DNA of 64,000 nucleotides, from the NCBI RefSeq assembly GCF_004216775.1, contig NZ_SGXF01000009.1:1-64000 (forward strand), read 5' to 3'. The notes beneath the pieces are model-generated. The model did no database searches. It was not told where the DNA came from and was given only the letters and a program-made list of their open reading frames with translations. This document shows, piece by piece, positions 1-7,197 of this stretch (positions within the stretch are counted from its first letter, which is position 1; each line of letters starts with the position of its first letter). The translations under genes were made by a program, and so were the position numbers. This stretch comes from Cuneatibacter caecimuris. Lineage in GTDB: Bacteria; Bacillota; Clostridia; Lachnospirales; Lachnospiraceae.

Positions 1-94
1 GTCTGTGCACGTCAACTATTGAAACCGCCGTGTACCGAACGGTATGCACGGTGGTGTGAGAGGACGGGAGTTAATCACTCCCTCCTACTCGATT
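1..94 (+). mobile_element. Group II intron, 3' end (domains V and VI)
   Basis: The sequence folds as a group II intron domain V: a 9-bp basal stem (24-32 with 47-55), a short upper stem UACC/GGUA around a GAAC loop, and a two-base UG bulge at 45-46. It is followed by a domain VI-like hairpin (about 61-84) and the ending CCTACTCGATT, which I recognise from clostridial group II introns. The intron body and its reverse transcriptase/maturase lie upstream, outside the window. The exact 3' splice point (about 93-94) is inferred from where repeat R1 resumes at 95. Confidence 0.75.
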
Positions 95-235
95 GCCGCT
101 GAAGCGACCGCGCTCCGGTGCGGGAGTCCGGCGGGCCGGACTCTTTATTATTGCATAGGAAACTGCGTTCCCTATGCAATAAAACCCTCCGGGGGATCGC
201 ACTGCGGCGTAAGAAATTTCATCGCTAAAGCGATA
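95..235 (+). repeat. Intergenic repeat R1, copy A (tail of one unit plus head of a second)
   Basis: Bases 95-144 match the tail of the R1 repeat: a GCCGCTGAAGCGAC hairpin, then a 9-bp stem GAGTCCGGC/GCCGGACTC at 124-143. Bases 151-235 match the head and middle of another unit: a TTGCATAGGAA/TTCCCTATGCAA hairpin, then CCCTCCGGGGG and ATCGCTAAAGCGAT. Other copies lie at 21106, 24396, 50579 and 53958. The group II intron ends exactly where the tail hairpin begins, so the intron sits inside an R1 array. Confidence 0.8.
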
Positions 236-262
236 CTTTTTCATTCTGATGGAGGTGAGACA

Positions 263-435
263 ATGAAGGGATACCCTATTTTCAAAGCAGAACCTGTGCC
301 GCGCTGCAAAAACCTGAGGTCTGGTGGTCAGTGAACACGGACGGCGCTGTTATTCATTGGTATCGGGACGGCCTTGCAGTGGCGGAATTGGCCTGCGGTG
401 AAATTATGAAAATGACTCTTGGCGAGTCGTATTAA
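263..435 (+). pseudogene. Small ORF broken by a -1 frameshift
   Basis: An ATG at 263 follows a good ribosome site (GGAGGTGAG at 251-259) and begins MKGYPIFKAEPVP, but this frame stops at 332-334. The -1 frame reads on through ALQKPEVWWSVNTDGAVIHW and a further 25 residues to a stop at 433-435, just before the ribosome site of the next gene. Joining the frames near the AAAAA run at about 307-311 gives a plausible protein of about 57 residues. I do not recognise the family. It may be a decayed gene, a sequencing error, or less likely a recoded gene. Confidence 0.35.
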
Positions 436-447
436 GGAGGATTTGAG

Positions 448-2880
448 ATGAAAAGACTTACGAGTATGCTTCTTGTGCTGTGCATGGTATTTGCATGGAT
501 GCCCATGGCAGCGTTTGCGGCAGGATCAGGGACGAATCCAACAGAAATCTGGGTAAACGGAGTGGATATCCTGCGGGATAGTGACAAAACGCTGGAATGC
601 GGCGGCGGTACGGCGGATTATGAGGAGAGCAGCAATACGCTCATACTTAATAGTGCGGCAATCACTGCCCGCGAAGGACGCGAGGGCGCGGGGATTTATG
701 CCAATGGCGATTTAAAGATTGTGCTCCATGGAAGCAGCTTCATTGACAGCAGTGTTGTCAGCGAGAGCGGCGAGGCTGTCTCTGTGGGCGTCAAGGCGGA
801 CGGGGCTTTGAACATTTCGGGAAGCGGCAGTCTGCATGTTGATACAGAATTTGCGGCGTTTGTTTCCGAAAGAGATATGACGTTCGCAGGCGGCGTCATT
901 ACAGCAAGTTCTGCGTTGTCTAACGCATTTTATGCAAGGGCATCGCTGGGAATTTCCGGCGGGGATATCACAGCAGTTTCAAACAACTATCCGGCGCTTT
1001 GGGCGGATACAAATCTGACTATTACTGGCGGTAAGGTGAATGCTGCTTCTTCCGGCAGCAACGGAATGGGAGCCGGAGGAAGTCTATCCATCGGCGGCGC
1101 CGCCGATGTAACGGCGGAAGGGTTTTATCCCGGCCTGTTCGCAAACGACGGTATTTCCATCAGCGGCGGAAAAGTGGATGCAACGGGTACAGACGATTCC
1201 GGAATATTCACAAATGAAACGCTTTCAATCAGTGGAACGTCGAACGTAACCGCGATGGGAGGCCGATATTGCGGGCTGCAGGCCGGCGGTGCTATCACAA
1301 TTTCGGGGGGAAAAGTAAATGCGGCTTCGCCCAATGACAGCGCAATCTACACACCGGACAGCATCACGGTCACAGGCTCACCGGAAATCACGGCAGAAGG
1401 ATATTTGCGGGCGCTGCAAACGGCCGATTTGGATATTTCCGGCGGTACCATCAACGCCACCTCCATGGGTGAATCTGCAATTACGGCTACTGAAAAACTT
1501 TCAATCACCGGCAACGCGAATGTGATTGCCAACGGTAAGGTATGCGCGCTTCTTGCAGCGAATGTGATGATCCTTTCTGCAAAAAATATCGAAGCCTATT
1601 CCGAAACCAATTATGCCGTATCCAATGTGACGAAAGATAAGGATATCATAATAGGCGGAAAGCTGATGGCGGAGAGCCAAAATGTATATGCCATTCGTTC
1701 CTTTGGCGGTATTATAACCGACAGCAACGCGGATATTTCCGCCAAAGGCGGTTGGGGCGGTATTCAGGCGGACGGTGACATTACGTTTAACGGCAGTAAA
1801 ATTGAAGCGGCCGGCAAAGATGACGATGGTGTTTATTCCACAGGAGTAATCTCAATAAACGGCGGCTCCGTTCACGCAAAGGGAGGGGCGGGATATGCGG
1901 CGATTCGTGCAAAGTCCGTCCAAACGGCGGGAGAAGCGGCAGCGTCAAAGATCGAACTGAGCAATTTGGTTGAGAAAAATGGCGGCAAAGTTGCGTTTAT
2001 GGACTGGTTTGTCTCTGACACGAAAGCCAAAAGTTTTACTACCTTTATCGGCAAAGATGATACCACGCTCAATACAAGCATGTCAAACGCGCTGCGTGAG
2101 ATCTGGCTTGCCGCGCCCTATACCGTCACCTTTGATGTAAACGGCGGGGATGGAGATCATTTCACCGAAAAGGTTTATCCGAATAACAAGGTGACGAAAC
2201 CGGCCGATCCGACGAAAAGCGGCGGTTACATTTTCAGCGGCTGGTTTAACGGAGATACTGCCTTTGATTTCACCGCCACAACCATTTCAGAGGATATGAC
2301 CCTTACAGCGAACTGGCATGCTCATACCTACGGAGAAGGCTGGAAATCAGACGCCACAAACCATTGGCACGAATGTACTGCGGACGACGGGGCAAAAAAT
2401 GACGTGGCAGCCCATGAAGCGGGCGGCTGGATGATTGACAAAGAGGCCACCGAGACTGAAAAAGGACGCCAGCACAGAGAATGCACTGTTTGCCAGTATG
2501 TTATGGAAACTGAAGAAATCCCGGTTATTCCACCGCAGCATACGCATACCCCTTCTGCTGAATGGACAGCGGATGCCAATCATCACTGGCAGGAGTGTTC
2601 TTGCGGCGAACACATAAATGCCGCGGCACACAACTACGGTGAGTGGACGGAAATTAAATCGGCTACTGAAACAGAAAAAGGCAGCAAGGAAAGAATCTGC
2701 TCCGCCTGCGGTTACAAAGAAATTGCCGATATTCCAGCAGCCGAAAAGCCGGATTCGCCGCAAACTGGCGGCAGCAGTAATATGTCCCTTTGGGCTGCTC
2801 TTTTGCTTGTATCTGGCGGTGCATTTACCGGAACTGTTGCAATAGGAAAAAAGAAACGCCGCTTTGAAGAGGAAAAGTAA
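448..2880 (+). CDS. Sortase-anchored beta-helical surface protein with List_Bact-type repeat
   Basis: A cell-wall protein of 810 residues. An N-terminal signal peptide ends near AFAAG. Residues about 30-540 are a long run of short repeats of the type ISGGKVNAAS, as in right-handed beta-helix or Cthe_2159-like carbohydrate-binding proteins. A Listeria-Bacteroides repeat (TVTFDVNGG ... LTANW) follows at about 555-625, then two His/Cys-rich modules with paired CxxC motifs. The C-terminus is a sortase signal: SPQTG at 770-774, a hydrophobic segment and a KKKRR tail. SPQTG replaces the usual LPxTG. The start has AAGGAGG at 434-440. It is the first gene of a cluster with a lipoprotein, a DUF3137 protein and LemA. 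Ligand unknown; carbohydrate binding is inferred from fold resemblance only. Confidence 0.8.
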   Translation: MKRLTSMLLVLCMVFAWMPMAAFAAGSGTNPTEIWVNGVDILRDSDKTLECGGGTADYEESSNTLILNSAAITAREGREGAGIYANGDLKIVLHGSSFIDSSVVSESGEAVSVGVKADGALNISGSGSLHVDTEFAAFVSERDMTFAGGVITASSALSNAFYARASLGISGGDITAVSNNYPALWADTNLTITGGKVNAASSGSNGMGAGGSLSIGGAADVTAEGFYPGLFANDGISISGGKVDATGTDDSGIFTNETLSISGTSNVTAMGGRYCGLQAGGAITISGGKVNAASPNDSAIYTPDSITVTGSPEITAEGYLRALQTADLDISGGTINATSMGESAITATEKLSITGNANVIANGKVCALLAANVMILSAKNIEAYSETNYAVSNVTKDKDIIIGGKLMAESQNVYAIRSFGGIITDSNADISAKGGWGGIQADGDITFNGSKIEAAGKDDDGVYSTGVISINGGSVHAKGGAGYAAIRAKSVQTAGEAAASKIELSNLVEKNGGKVAFMDWFVSDTKAKSFTTFIGKDDTTLNTSMSNALREIWLAAPYTVTFDVNGGDGDHFTEKVYPNNKVTKPADPTKSGGYIFSGWFNGDTAFDFTATTISEDMTLTANWHAHTYGEGWKSDATNHWHECTADDGAKNDVAAHEAGGWMIDKEATETEKGRQHRECTVCQYVMETEEIPVIPPQHTHTPSAEWTADANHHWQECSCGEHINAAAHNYGEWTEIKSATETEKGSKERICSACGYKEIADIPAAEKPDSPQTGGSSNMSLWAALLLVSGGAFTGTVAIGKKKRRFEEEK

Positions 2881-4302
2881 ATGCAGCATAGTATAAATAG
2901 TATAAAAAGAAAGCAATATATCGCACTGGCGCTCATCTCGATATTGCTTAGTTTCACCTTAACGGCGTGCGGTTCTGAGGATACAGATCATAACGATTCC
3001 ACGAAACCCGCACTGTACACAGGGACTGAGTATTATCTTCATGGCAACGAGGAAGCCGGATTTTTGAAATTCAACGAAGACGAAACCGTGGATATTGAGA
3101 TCATGCACGGCACGATGTATCTGTACGCAGGTACGGCAAGCGGTGAATACGCGGAAGAAGACGGAGTTGTTGAAATTAAGTGCAATTTTGAATGGTTCGG
3201 CGACATGAAACTGGAAATCATAGACGACTATGCGTTGGTCATGCACTTTGAAGAGGATGTTCTGATTGCAGCTGATTTCTACTTTATCCGTTCAGGACGA
3301 ACAGGTGCGGATTACGGAATAGACGGTGACGGAGAACCTATTGACTCTCGGACAGACGATAACAGTCAATCCTCATTTTTAGACCAGCCGATGACCGCGC
3401 AGCGTGCCGGGGAGATTTACGCCGCTTTTGCGGAGGTTTATGCTTCCTATGGAGAGTATTTGGATTTTTACGATGAAGAGGCTACGGTAAAATGGGAATC
3501 TTATGATGCAGGTGCGCGCGCCTTGATGTATCAGCAATTTTCGGAGATCGCACAGAAACTTGGATTAAGTACGAAGCGCAATGAATCTGAGTGGATTGAG
3601 GATATGGATTATTACACCAGCGGCAATCTGTTTTACCGCGGGCTTTTATCCCTGGATGCCGATAATGATAACCATTTTCCCTATCTGCAAAGTGTATATA
3701 ATTATCAAAAAGGTTTAGAAAGCGGAAAATATGAACCCCTTGACGAAAGAATACTTGCCGCGGCGGATAATTTGACAATTGAATATTATACCGGCTCCTA
3801 TCTTTTGTGCACCGGCGGTGACCACAACATACAGCAAATGACCTACGATTGGACGGTGGAGGAAGATTCTTTCAATGCAAGCGGTTCTATTACGGCGGTT
3901 AAAACAGATGATATATTTAAGGATGAATCGGTATCGTATTACATAAGCGGCGAGAACGGTGTGTTTAACAATGCTGAATTTGGTTCTGCCGATTTCCTCC
4001 CCATTTTTAAGGGTATCGGAGCAATAGACGAAAACGGCGCGTTCCTTACGCAACAGATTAACATCTGCGCCGTAAACGTGTTTGATGCCGGAACTCTCTT
4101 CGTTTTATCTGAGGAAGATCTTGGAATCATCACCATCGCTGTAGTGGAATATGATAAATCGAAAGGCCAATATGTCTGGGATGGACAGACCTACACATCC
4201 CGCAGCAGATGCTGTTTTAACAAAGAGAACGAGTTTTATTATGCAGATATAGAGGGCGACGGCATTTGGCGCTTGGGCGAAGCTAATGCGGGAGGTAAAT
4301 GA
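2881..4302 (+). CDS. Putative lipoprotein of unknown function
   Basis: The 473-residue product has a lipoprotein signal peptide: basic start, hydrophobic stretch, and lipobox LTAC with the cysteine near residue 30. It is therefore expected on the outer face of the membrane. The rest is acidic and rich in tyrosine and aspartate, with no motif I recognise. A first domain (about 45-135, EYYLHGNEEAGFLKFNED) looks like a small beta domain and is separated from a larger C-terminal region by a polar linker. The ATG abuts the stop codon of the surface-protein gene, so the two are probably translationally coupled. Confidence 0.7.
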   Translation: MQHSINSIKRKQYIALALISILLSFTLTACGSEDTDHNDSTKPALYTGTEYYLHGNEEAGFLKFNEDETVDIEIMHGTMYLYAGTASGEYAEEDGVVEIKCNFEWFGDMKLEIIDDYALVMHFEEDVLIAADFYFIRSGRTGADYGIDGDGEPIDSRTDDNSQSSFLDQPMTAQRAGEIYAAFAEVYASYGEYLDFYDEEATVKWESYDAGARALMYQQFSEIAQKLGLSTKRNESEWIEDMDYYTSGNLFYRGLLSLDADNDNHFPYLQSVYNYQKGLESGKYEPLDERILAAADNLTIEYYTGSYLLCTGGDHNIQQMTYDWTVEEDSFNASGSITAVKTDDIFKDESVSYYISGENGVFNNAEFGSADFLPIFKGIGAIDENGAFLTQQINICAVNVFDAGTLFVLSEEDLGIITIAVVEYDKSKGQYVWDGQTYTSRSRCCFNKENEFYYADIEGDGIWRLGEANAGGK

Positions 4303-4304
4303 AT

Positions 4305-5390
4305 ATGGCAACAATGAATGGAAATGTAGAGGAACTGAAGGCGCAGGGTTATAAACCCTGCCCAGGCTGCGGCGCGTATTATAACCCGGCAGACCCAAAA
4401 GTGAAGGACTGGCATTGCAGCAACTGCGGCACGGACTTAAATCTGTCTCCGGAGGAAGCGGCGGTTCGCCTGAACGATGCGGAGCTTGCGGGTCAGCTTT
4501 CGGCATTAAACCAAAAGGCAAACACCATGAAAATCCTCGCCATTGTCTGTGTTATCGGCATTTTTGTGCTTTGGCTCGTCCATCCTCTGCTTGGTGCTGC
4601 GATGTTTATTCCCGCCGCCGTGTTTGCCGTTCTGTCCGGCAAAGCAGGCAGCAAGGCCAAATCCCTTTTAGCGAACAACATCACGCGGGATATTCTGGCA
4701 GAGGTGTTTGACCAGTGCATTTATGCCGCCGGTTACCGCCTGCCGGACGAGGTGCTGCGAGAGGCTGCTTTGATTCCGAATTGGGACATAGCCACCGGTT
4801 CAGACTTGATTTCCGCGAAGTACAGGGGGCACGCCATCAATTTCAGCGACATAGAACTGTCAGAGGAAGTGGAACGCGAAGACTCCAACGGGAATACCTC
4901 CACCTCTTACAAAACCAAGTTCAAAGGCCAATGGATGATCCTCGAACTGGGGCGCGAAGTTCCCGCCAAACTTCGGCTCAGGGAAAACATCGAGCGCACC
5001 GGCAAAGTTTCAAGAAAGCTCTTTGGCGAACGCATAGAGAATAAAGACGATGTGAAAACCGAAAACGAAGCGTTTAACAAGCGCTTTCAGATTCTCACGG
5101 AGGATGAGCACAGCGCCTTCTACATTCTGACGCCGCATTTTATGGAGTTTATCATGAGTGCGGATGATGCCGCAGACACCCGCACCTATTTGAGCTTCAT
5201 TGAAAACCGCGTACACATCGCCTGCTATACGGGCAGGGACTCCTTTGAGCTGCAAAAAAACGACGGCGCTAATCTCAACGCGGTTCGGGCACGCATGAAA
5301 AGTGAGCTCAGGTACATTACGAGCATTGCGGACGAACTGCTAAAAAACGAGTATTTGTTCGGGCGTACCGGCGAAAGAGGATTATCATGA
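4305..5390 (+). CDS. DUF3137 membrane protein with N-terminal zinc ribbon
   Basis: Residues 1-45 carry two CxxC pairs (PCPGCGAYY and HCSNCGTDL), a zinc ribbon. Two adjacent hydrophobic segments follow at about 75-115 (MKILAIVCVIGIFVLWLV, and one containing LGAAMFIPAAVFAVLSG). The C-terminal part (NWDIATGSDLISAKYRGH to the end) resembles DUF3137. An earlier ATG at 4299 overlaps the previous stop but lies too close to GGAGGT (4291-4296), so 4305 is preferred with 8 bp spacing. DUF3137 genes often accompany lemA, which is next here. Biochemical role unknown. Confidence 0.75.
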   Translation: MATMNGNVEELKAQGYKPCPGCGAYYNPADPKVKDWHCSNCGTDLNLSPEEAAVRLNDAELAGQLSALNQKANTMKILAIVCVIGIFVLWLVHPLLGAAMFIPAAVFAVLSGKAGSKAKSLLANNITRDILAEVFDQCIYAAGYRLPDEVLREAALIPNWDIATGSDLISAKYRGHAINFSDIELSEEVEREDSNGNTSTSYKTKFKGQWMILELGREVPAKLRLRENIERTGKVSRKLFGERIENKDDVKTENEAFNKRFQILTEDEHSAFYILTPHFMEFIMSADDAADTRTYLSFIENRVHIACYTGRDSFELQKNDGANLNAVRARMKSELRYITSIADELLKNEYLFGRTGERGLS

Positions 5391-5434
5391 GTTATGAAAC
5401 TTATTACGGTTATTAAAAACAGGAGGGTACTGGT

Positions 5435-5980
5435 ATGATTTTGGTAATTCTTATCATTATCGCGGTGGTCATTCTTATTTCGATATTTTGGTGGATCGGC
5501 ACAAGCAACAATTTCAAACGGACGGACATTAAAATTTCTGAATCTCTGTCCGGTATAGAGGTTGCGCTAACCAAGCGTTACGATATGCTGACAAAGCTGT
5601 TGGACGTGGCAAAAGGTTACAAGCAGCACGAAACAGAACTGTTCTCCCAGGTTATCAAACTGCGCAAGGGTATGAGCGTGGGCGAGTTGAATCAGGCGGC
5701 CGCCAGGATGGACGATCTGTCTTCAAGCCTGAATGTGGTGGCGGAGGCTTATCCGGAACTGCGCTCCTCTGATGTATTCAGAGAGCTTCAGGAGGGTATT
5801 CGCGACGCGGAAGAGCATTTGCAGGCGGCAAGACGGTTATACAACTCCAATGTGGCGGCTTTTAACACGGCCACAAGGGTATTTCCGTCCAGCATTGTGG
5901 CAAAATCGCAAAACGCCGCGGAGCGTGAATTCTTTGTTACAGAGAAAACCAAGGGCGGCGATGTTGCTATGAAGTTTTAA
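5435..5980 (+). CDS. LemA family membrane protein
   Basis: This 181-residue protein has one N-terminal membrane helix (MILVILIIIAVVILISIFWW) and then a long helical domain with LemA features: RYDMLTKLLDVAKGY, a run of amphipathic helices, and an LYNSNVAAFNTATRVFPSSIVA segment matching the conserved LemA C-terminus (usually YN..v..yN...FPs.l.A). LemA proteins have an outside-facing helical bundle of unclear function, possibly envelope related. It has its own AGGAGGG site, 44 bp after the DUF3137 gene, and is the last clear gene of this cluster. Confidence 0.88.
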   Translation: MILVILIIIAVVILISIFWWIGTSNNFKRTDIKISESLSGIEVALTKRYDMLTKLLDVAKGYKQHETELFSQVIKLRKGMSVGELNQAAARMDDLSSSLNVVAEAYPELRSSDVFRELQEGIRDAEEHLQAARRLYNSNVAAFNTATRVFPSSIVAKSQNAAEREFFVTEKTKGGDVAMKF

Positions 5981-6064
5981 ACGGGAGGATGGAGGATTCC
6001 CGCGTATTTGGAGAATGGCTGCCGGAAGTGTCATTGGGCTGGATAGATATCGAACACTATCTGA

Positions 6065-6424
6065 CTACTGAACGTGGCGTTTAATGGCTTCAAAACTTTC
6101 CGGGCTGATCACATGCTCGATCCGGCAGGCGTCTTCAGCCGCAATTTTTTCATCTACGCCCAGTTTCATGAGCCAGGAGGAAAGAAGCGTATGGCGTTCA
6201 TAGATAGTTTCTGCAATTTTTCTGCCTTCCTCCGTAAGGGTGATATGCCCGTCTTCATCCACCTGGATATGTCCGCTCTGGCGCAGATTTTTCATGGCAA
6301 CGCTTACGCTGGGCTTGGAGAAATTCAGTTCGGTGGCGATATCAATGGAGCGGACCTGAGACTTTCGCTGGCCCAGAATCAGAATTGTTTCCAGATAATT
6401 TTCAGCAGATTCCTGTATTTTCAA
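6065..6424 (-). CDS. DtxR/MntR-type metal-dependent repressor
   Basis: A short protein of 119 residues with a winged helix (EIDIATELNFSKPSVSVAMKNL type) and the metal-binding/dimerisation segment of DtxR/MntR regulators (ERHTLLSSWLMKLGVDEKIAAEDACRIEHVIS). There is no C-terminal SH3-like domain, as in MntR-length proteins. A TTG start at 6424 is chosen because AAGGAGG lies 7 bases upstream; an in-frame ATG at 6466 lacks such a site. It is divergent from the feoAAB genes, whose leader carries DtxR-like palindromes, so it is probably the iron-responsive repressor of that operon. Manganese as effector cannot be excluded. Confidence 0.88.
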   Translation of the reverse strand: MKIQESAENYLETILILGQRKSQVRSIDIATELNFSKPSVSVAMKNLRQSGHIQVDEDGHITLTEEGRKIAETIYERHTLLSSWLMKLGVDEKIAAEDACRIEHVISPESFEAIKRHVQ

Positions 6425-6475
6425 GGATGCGCCTCCTTCATAATCACAAATATTTACTATACACAATATGACATC

Positions 6476-6504
6476 ATTATAGCATAAAAAAAATTTAAGG
6501 ACAA
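6476..6504 (-). promoter_or_regulatory. SigA-type promoter of the DtxR-type repressor gene
   Basis: On the minus strand TTGTCC (6499-6504) and a perfect TATAAT (6476-6481) are separated by 17 bp. The -10 lies about 50 bp upstream of the TTG start. No GTTAG/CTAAC palindrome overlaps it, so the repressor may not control itself strongly. Confidence 0.65.
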
Positions 6505-6563
6505 GGGAATATCTGGCAATGTGACGGAATTAGGATTTTCCGTCTTCAGTGATTGACAATGAA

Positions 6564-6606
6564 GTTAGAATGTGCTAACCTTAAATAAAAGTTAGAATAA
6601 GCTAAC
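6564..6606 (+). promoter_or_regulatory. Two DtxR-type operators at the feo promoter
   Basis: Two inverted repeats GTTAG-N6-CTAAC lie at 6564-6579 and 6591-6606, 27 bp apart centre to centre. They match the half-sites of DtxR/IdeR boxes. The first lies just downstream of TTGACA at 6553-6558, where the -10 should be, so bound repressor would block RNA polymerase. A third copy is at 7148. Binding by the adjacent repressor is inferred. Confidence 0.75.
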
Positions 6607-6628
6607 TAAAAGCGAAGGAGTGATGATG

Positions 6629-6838
6629 ATGCCGTTAGCAATGGCAGAAACAGGAAGAGAAAACACGATTCTGCGCGTGGGCGGAAAAGAAGAGACCAGG
6701 AGGTTTCTGGAAAATCTGGGATTTGTGACGGGTTCCCGGGTGACGGTAGTATCCGAAATTAACGGGAATGTAATTGTGAGTGTAAAGAATTCCAGAGTGG
6801 CGATCAGCAGGGAAATGGCAAATAAAATAATGGTCTGA
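6629..6838 (+). CDS. feoA: FeoA-family protein (first copy)
   Basis: A small protein of 69 residues with the SH3-like FeoA fold pattern (FLENLGFVTGSRVTVVSEI ... VIVSVKNSRVAISREMANKIMV). FeoA proteins are cytosolic partners of the ferrous iron permease FeoB. Four consecutive possible starts (GTG 6620, ATG 6623, 6626, 6629) follow AAGGAG at 6615-6620; 6629 gives 8 bp spacing and is used, 6626 is also possible. First gene of the operon feoA-feoA-feoB, expected to be induced in low iron through the operators at 6564-6606. Confidence 0.88.
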   Translation: MPLAMAETGRENTILRVGGKEETRRFLENLGFVTGSRVTVVSEINGNVIVSVKNSRVAISREMANKIMV

Positions 6839-6866
6839 AAAGATTGGACCGGGAGGAGAGAACACC

Positions 6867-7088
6867 ATGCAGACATTGAAGAATGTGGCCTGCGGCCGCA
6901 TTGCAAGAGTTGTGAAATTACACGGGGAAGGGGCGGTGAAACGTCGGATCATGGACATGGGAATCACCAAAGGTGTGGAAGTTTATGTGCGCAAGGTAGC
7001 GCCATTTGGAGATCCGGTGGAGGTCACTGTGAGGGGGTATGAATTGTCCCTGCGCAAGGCAGATGCAGAAATGATTGAAGTGGAATGA
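6867..7088 (+). CDS. feoA: FeoA-family protein (second copy)
   Basis: This 73-residue product is a second FeoA paralogue with the classic pattern: RIARVVKLHGEGAVKRRIMDMGITKGVEVYV, then AP(F)GDPVEVTVRGYELSLRKADAEMIEV. The RRxxDMGit and DPveV.vrGyelsLR elements fit the family better than those of the upstream copy, so this is probably the canonical FeoA. It lies 28 bp after the first copy with GGGAGGAG ahead of the ATG. Split FeoA pairs before feoB are common in clostridia. Confidence 0.92.
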   Translation: MQTLKNVACGRIARVVKLHGEGAVKRRIMDMGITKGVEVYVRKVAPFGDPVEVTVRGYELSLRKADAEMIEVE

Positions 7089-7147
7089 GAGAAAAAACAT
7101 TGAAAGAAAATAAGCGGAGCGCTGCTCTGCATATTTTAAAAGAATAT

Positions 7148-7163
7148 GTTAGCTGTGGCTAAC
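7148..7163 (+). promoter_or_regulatory. Third DtxR-type operator, upstream of feoB
   Basis: GTTAGC-TGTG-GCTAAC is a perfect 6-bp inverted repeat with the same GTTAG/CTAAC half-sites as the two operators at 6564-6606. It sits 34 bp before the feoB ATG, within the operon. It could support separate repression of feoB or act as a roadblock. Confidence 0.6.
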
Positions 7164-7197
7164 TTCCTGGTGGCTGCATCAGAAGAGGAGGGAAAAT

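Noticed and set aside
44-334. Open frame of 96 codons at the window start
   Set aside because: Its first two thirds lie in group II intron domains and repeat R1; only the part after 263 has a ribosome site.
5989-6084. 31-codon ORF after lemA beginning MEDSRVFGEW
   Set aside because: It has a poor start context, overlaps the end of the convergent repressor gene and has no recognisable features; at most a gene remnant.
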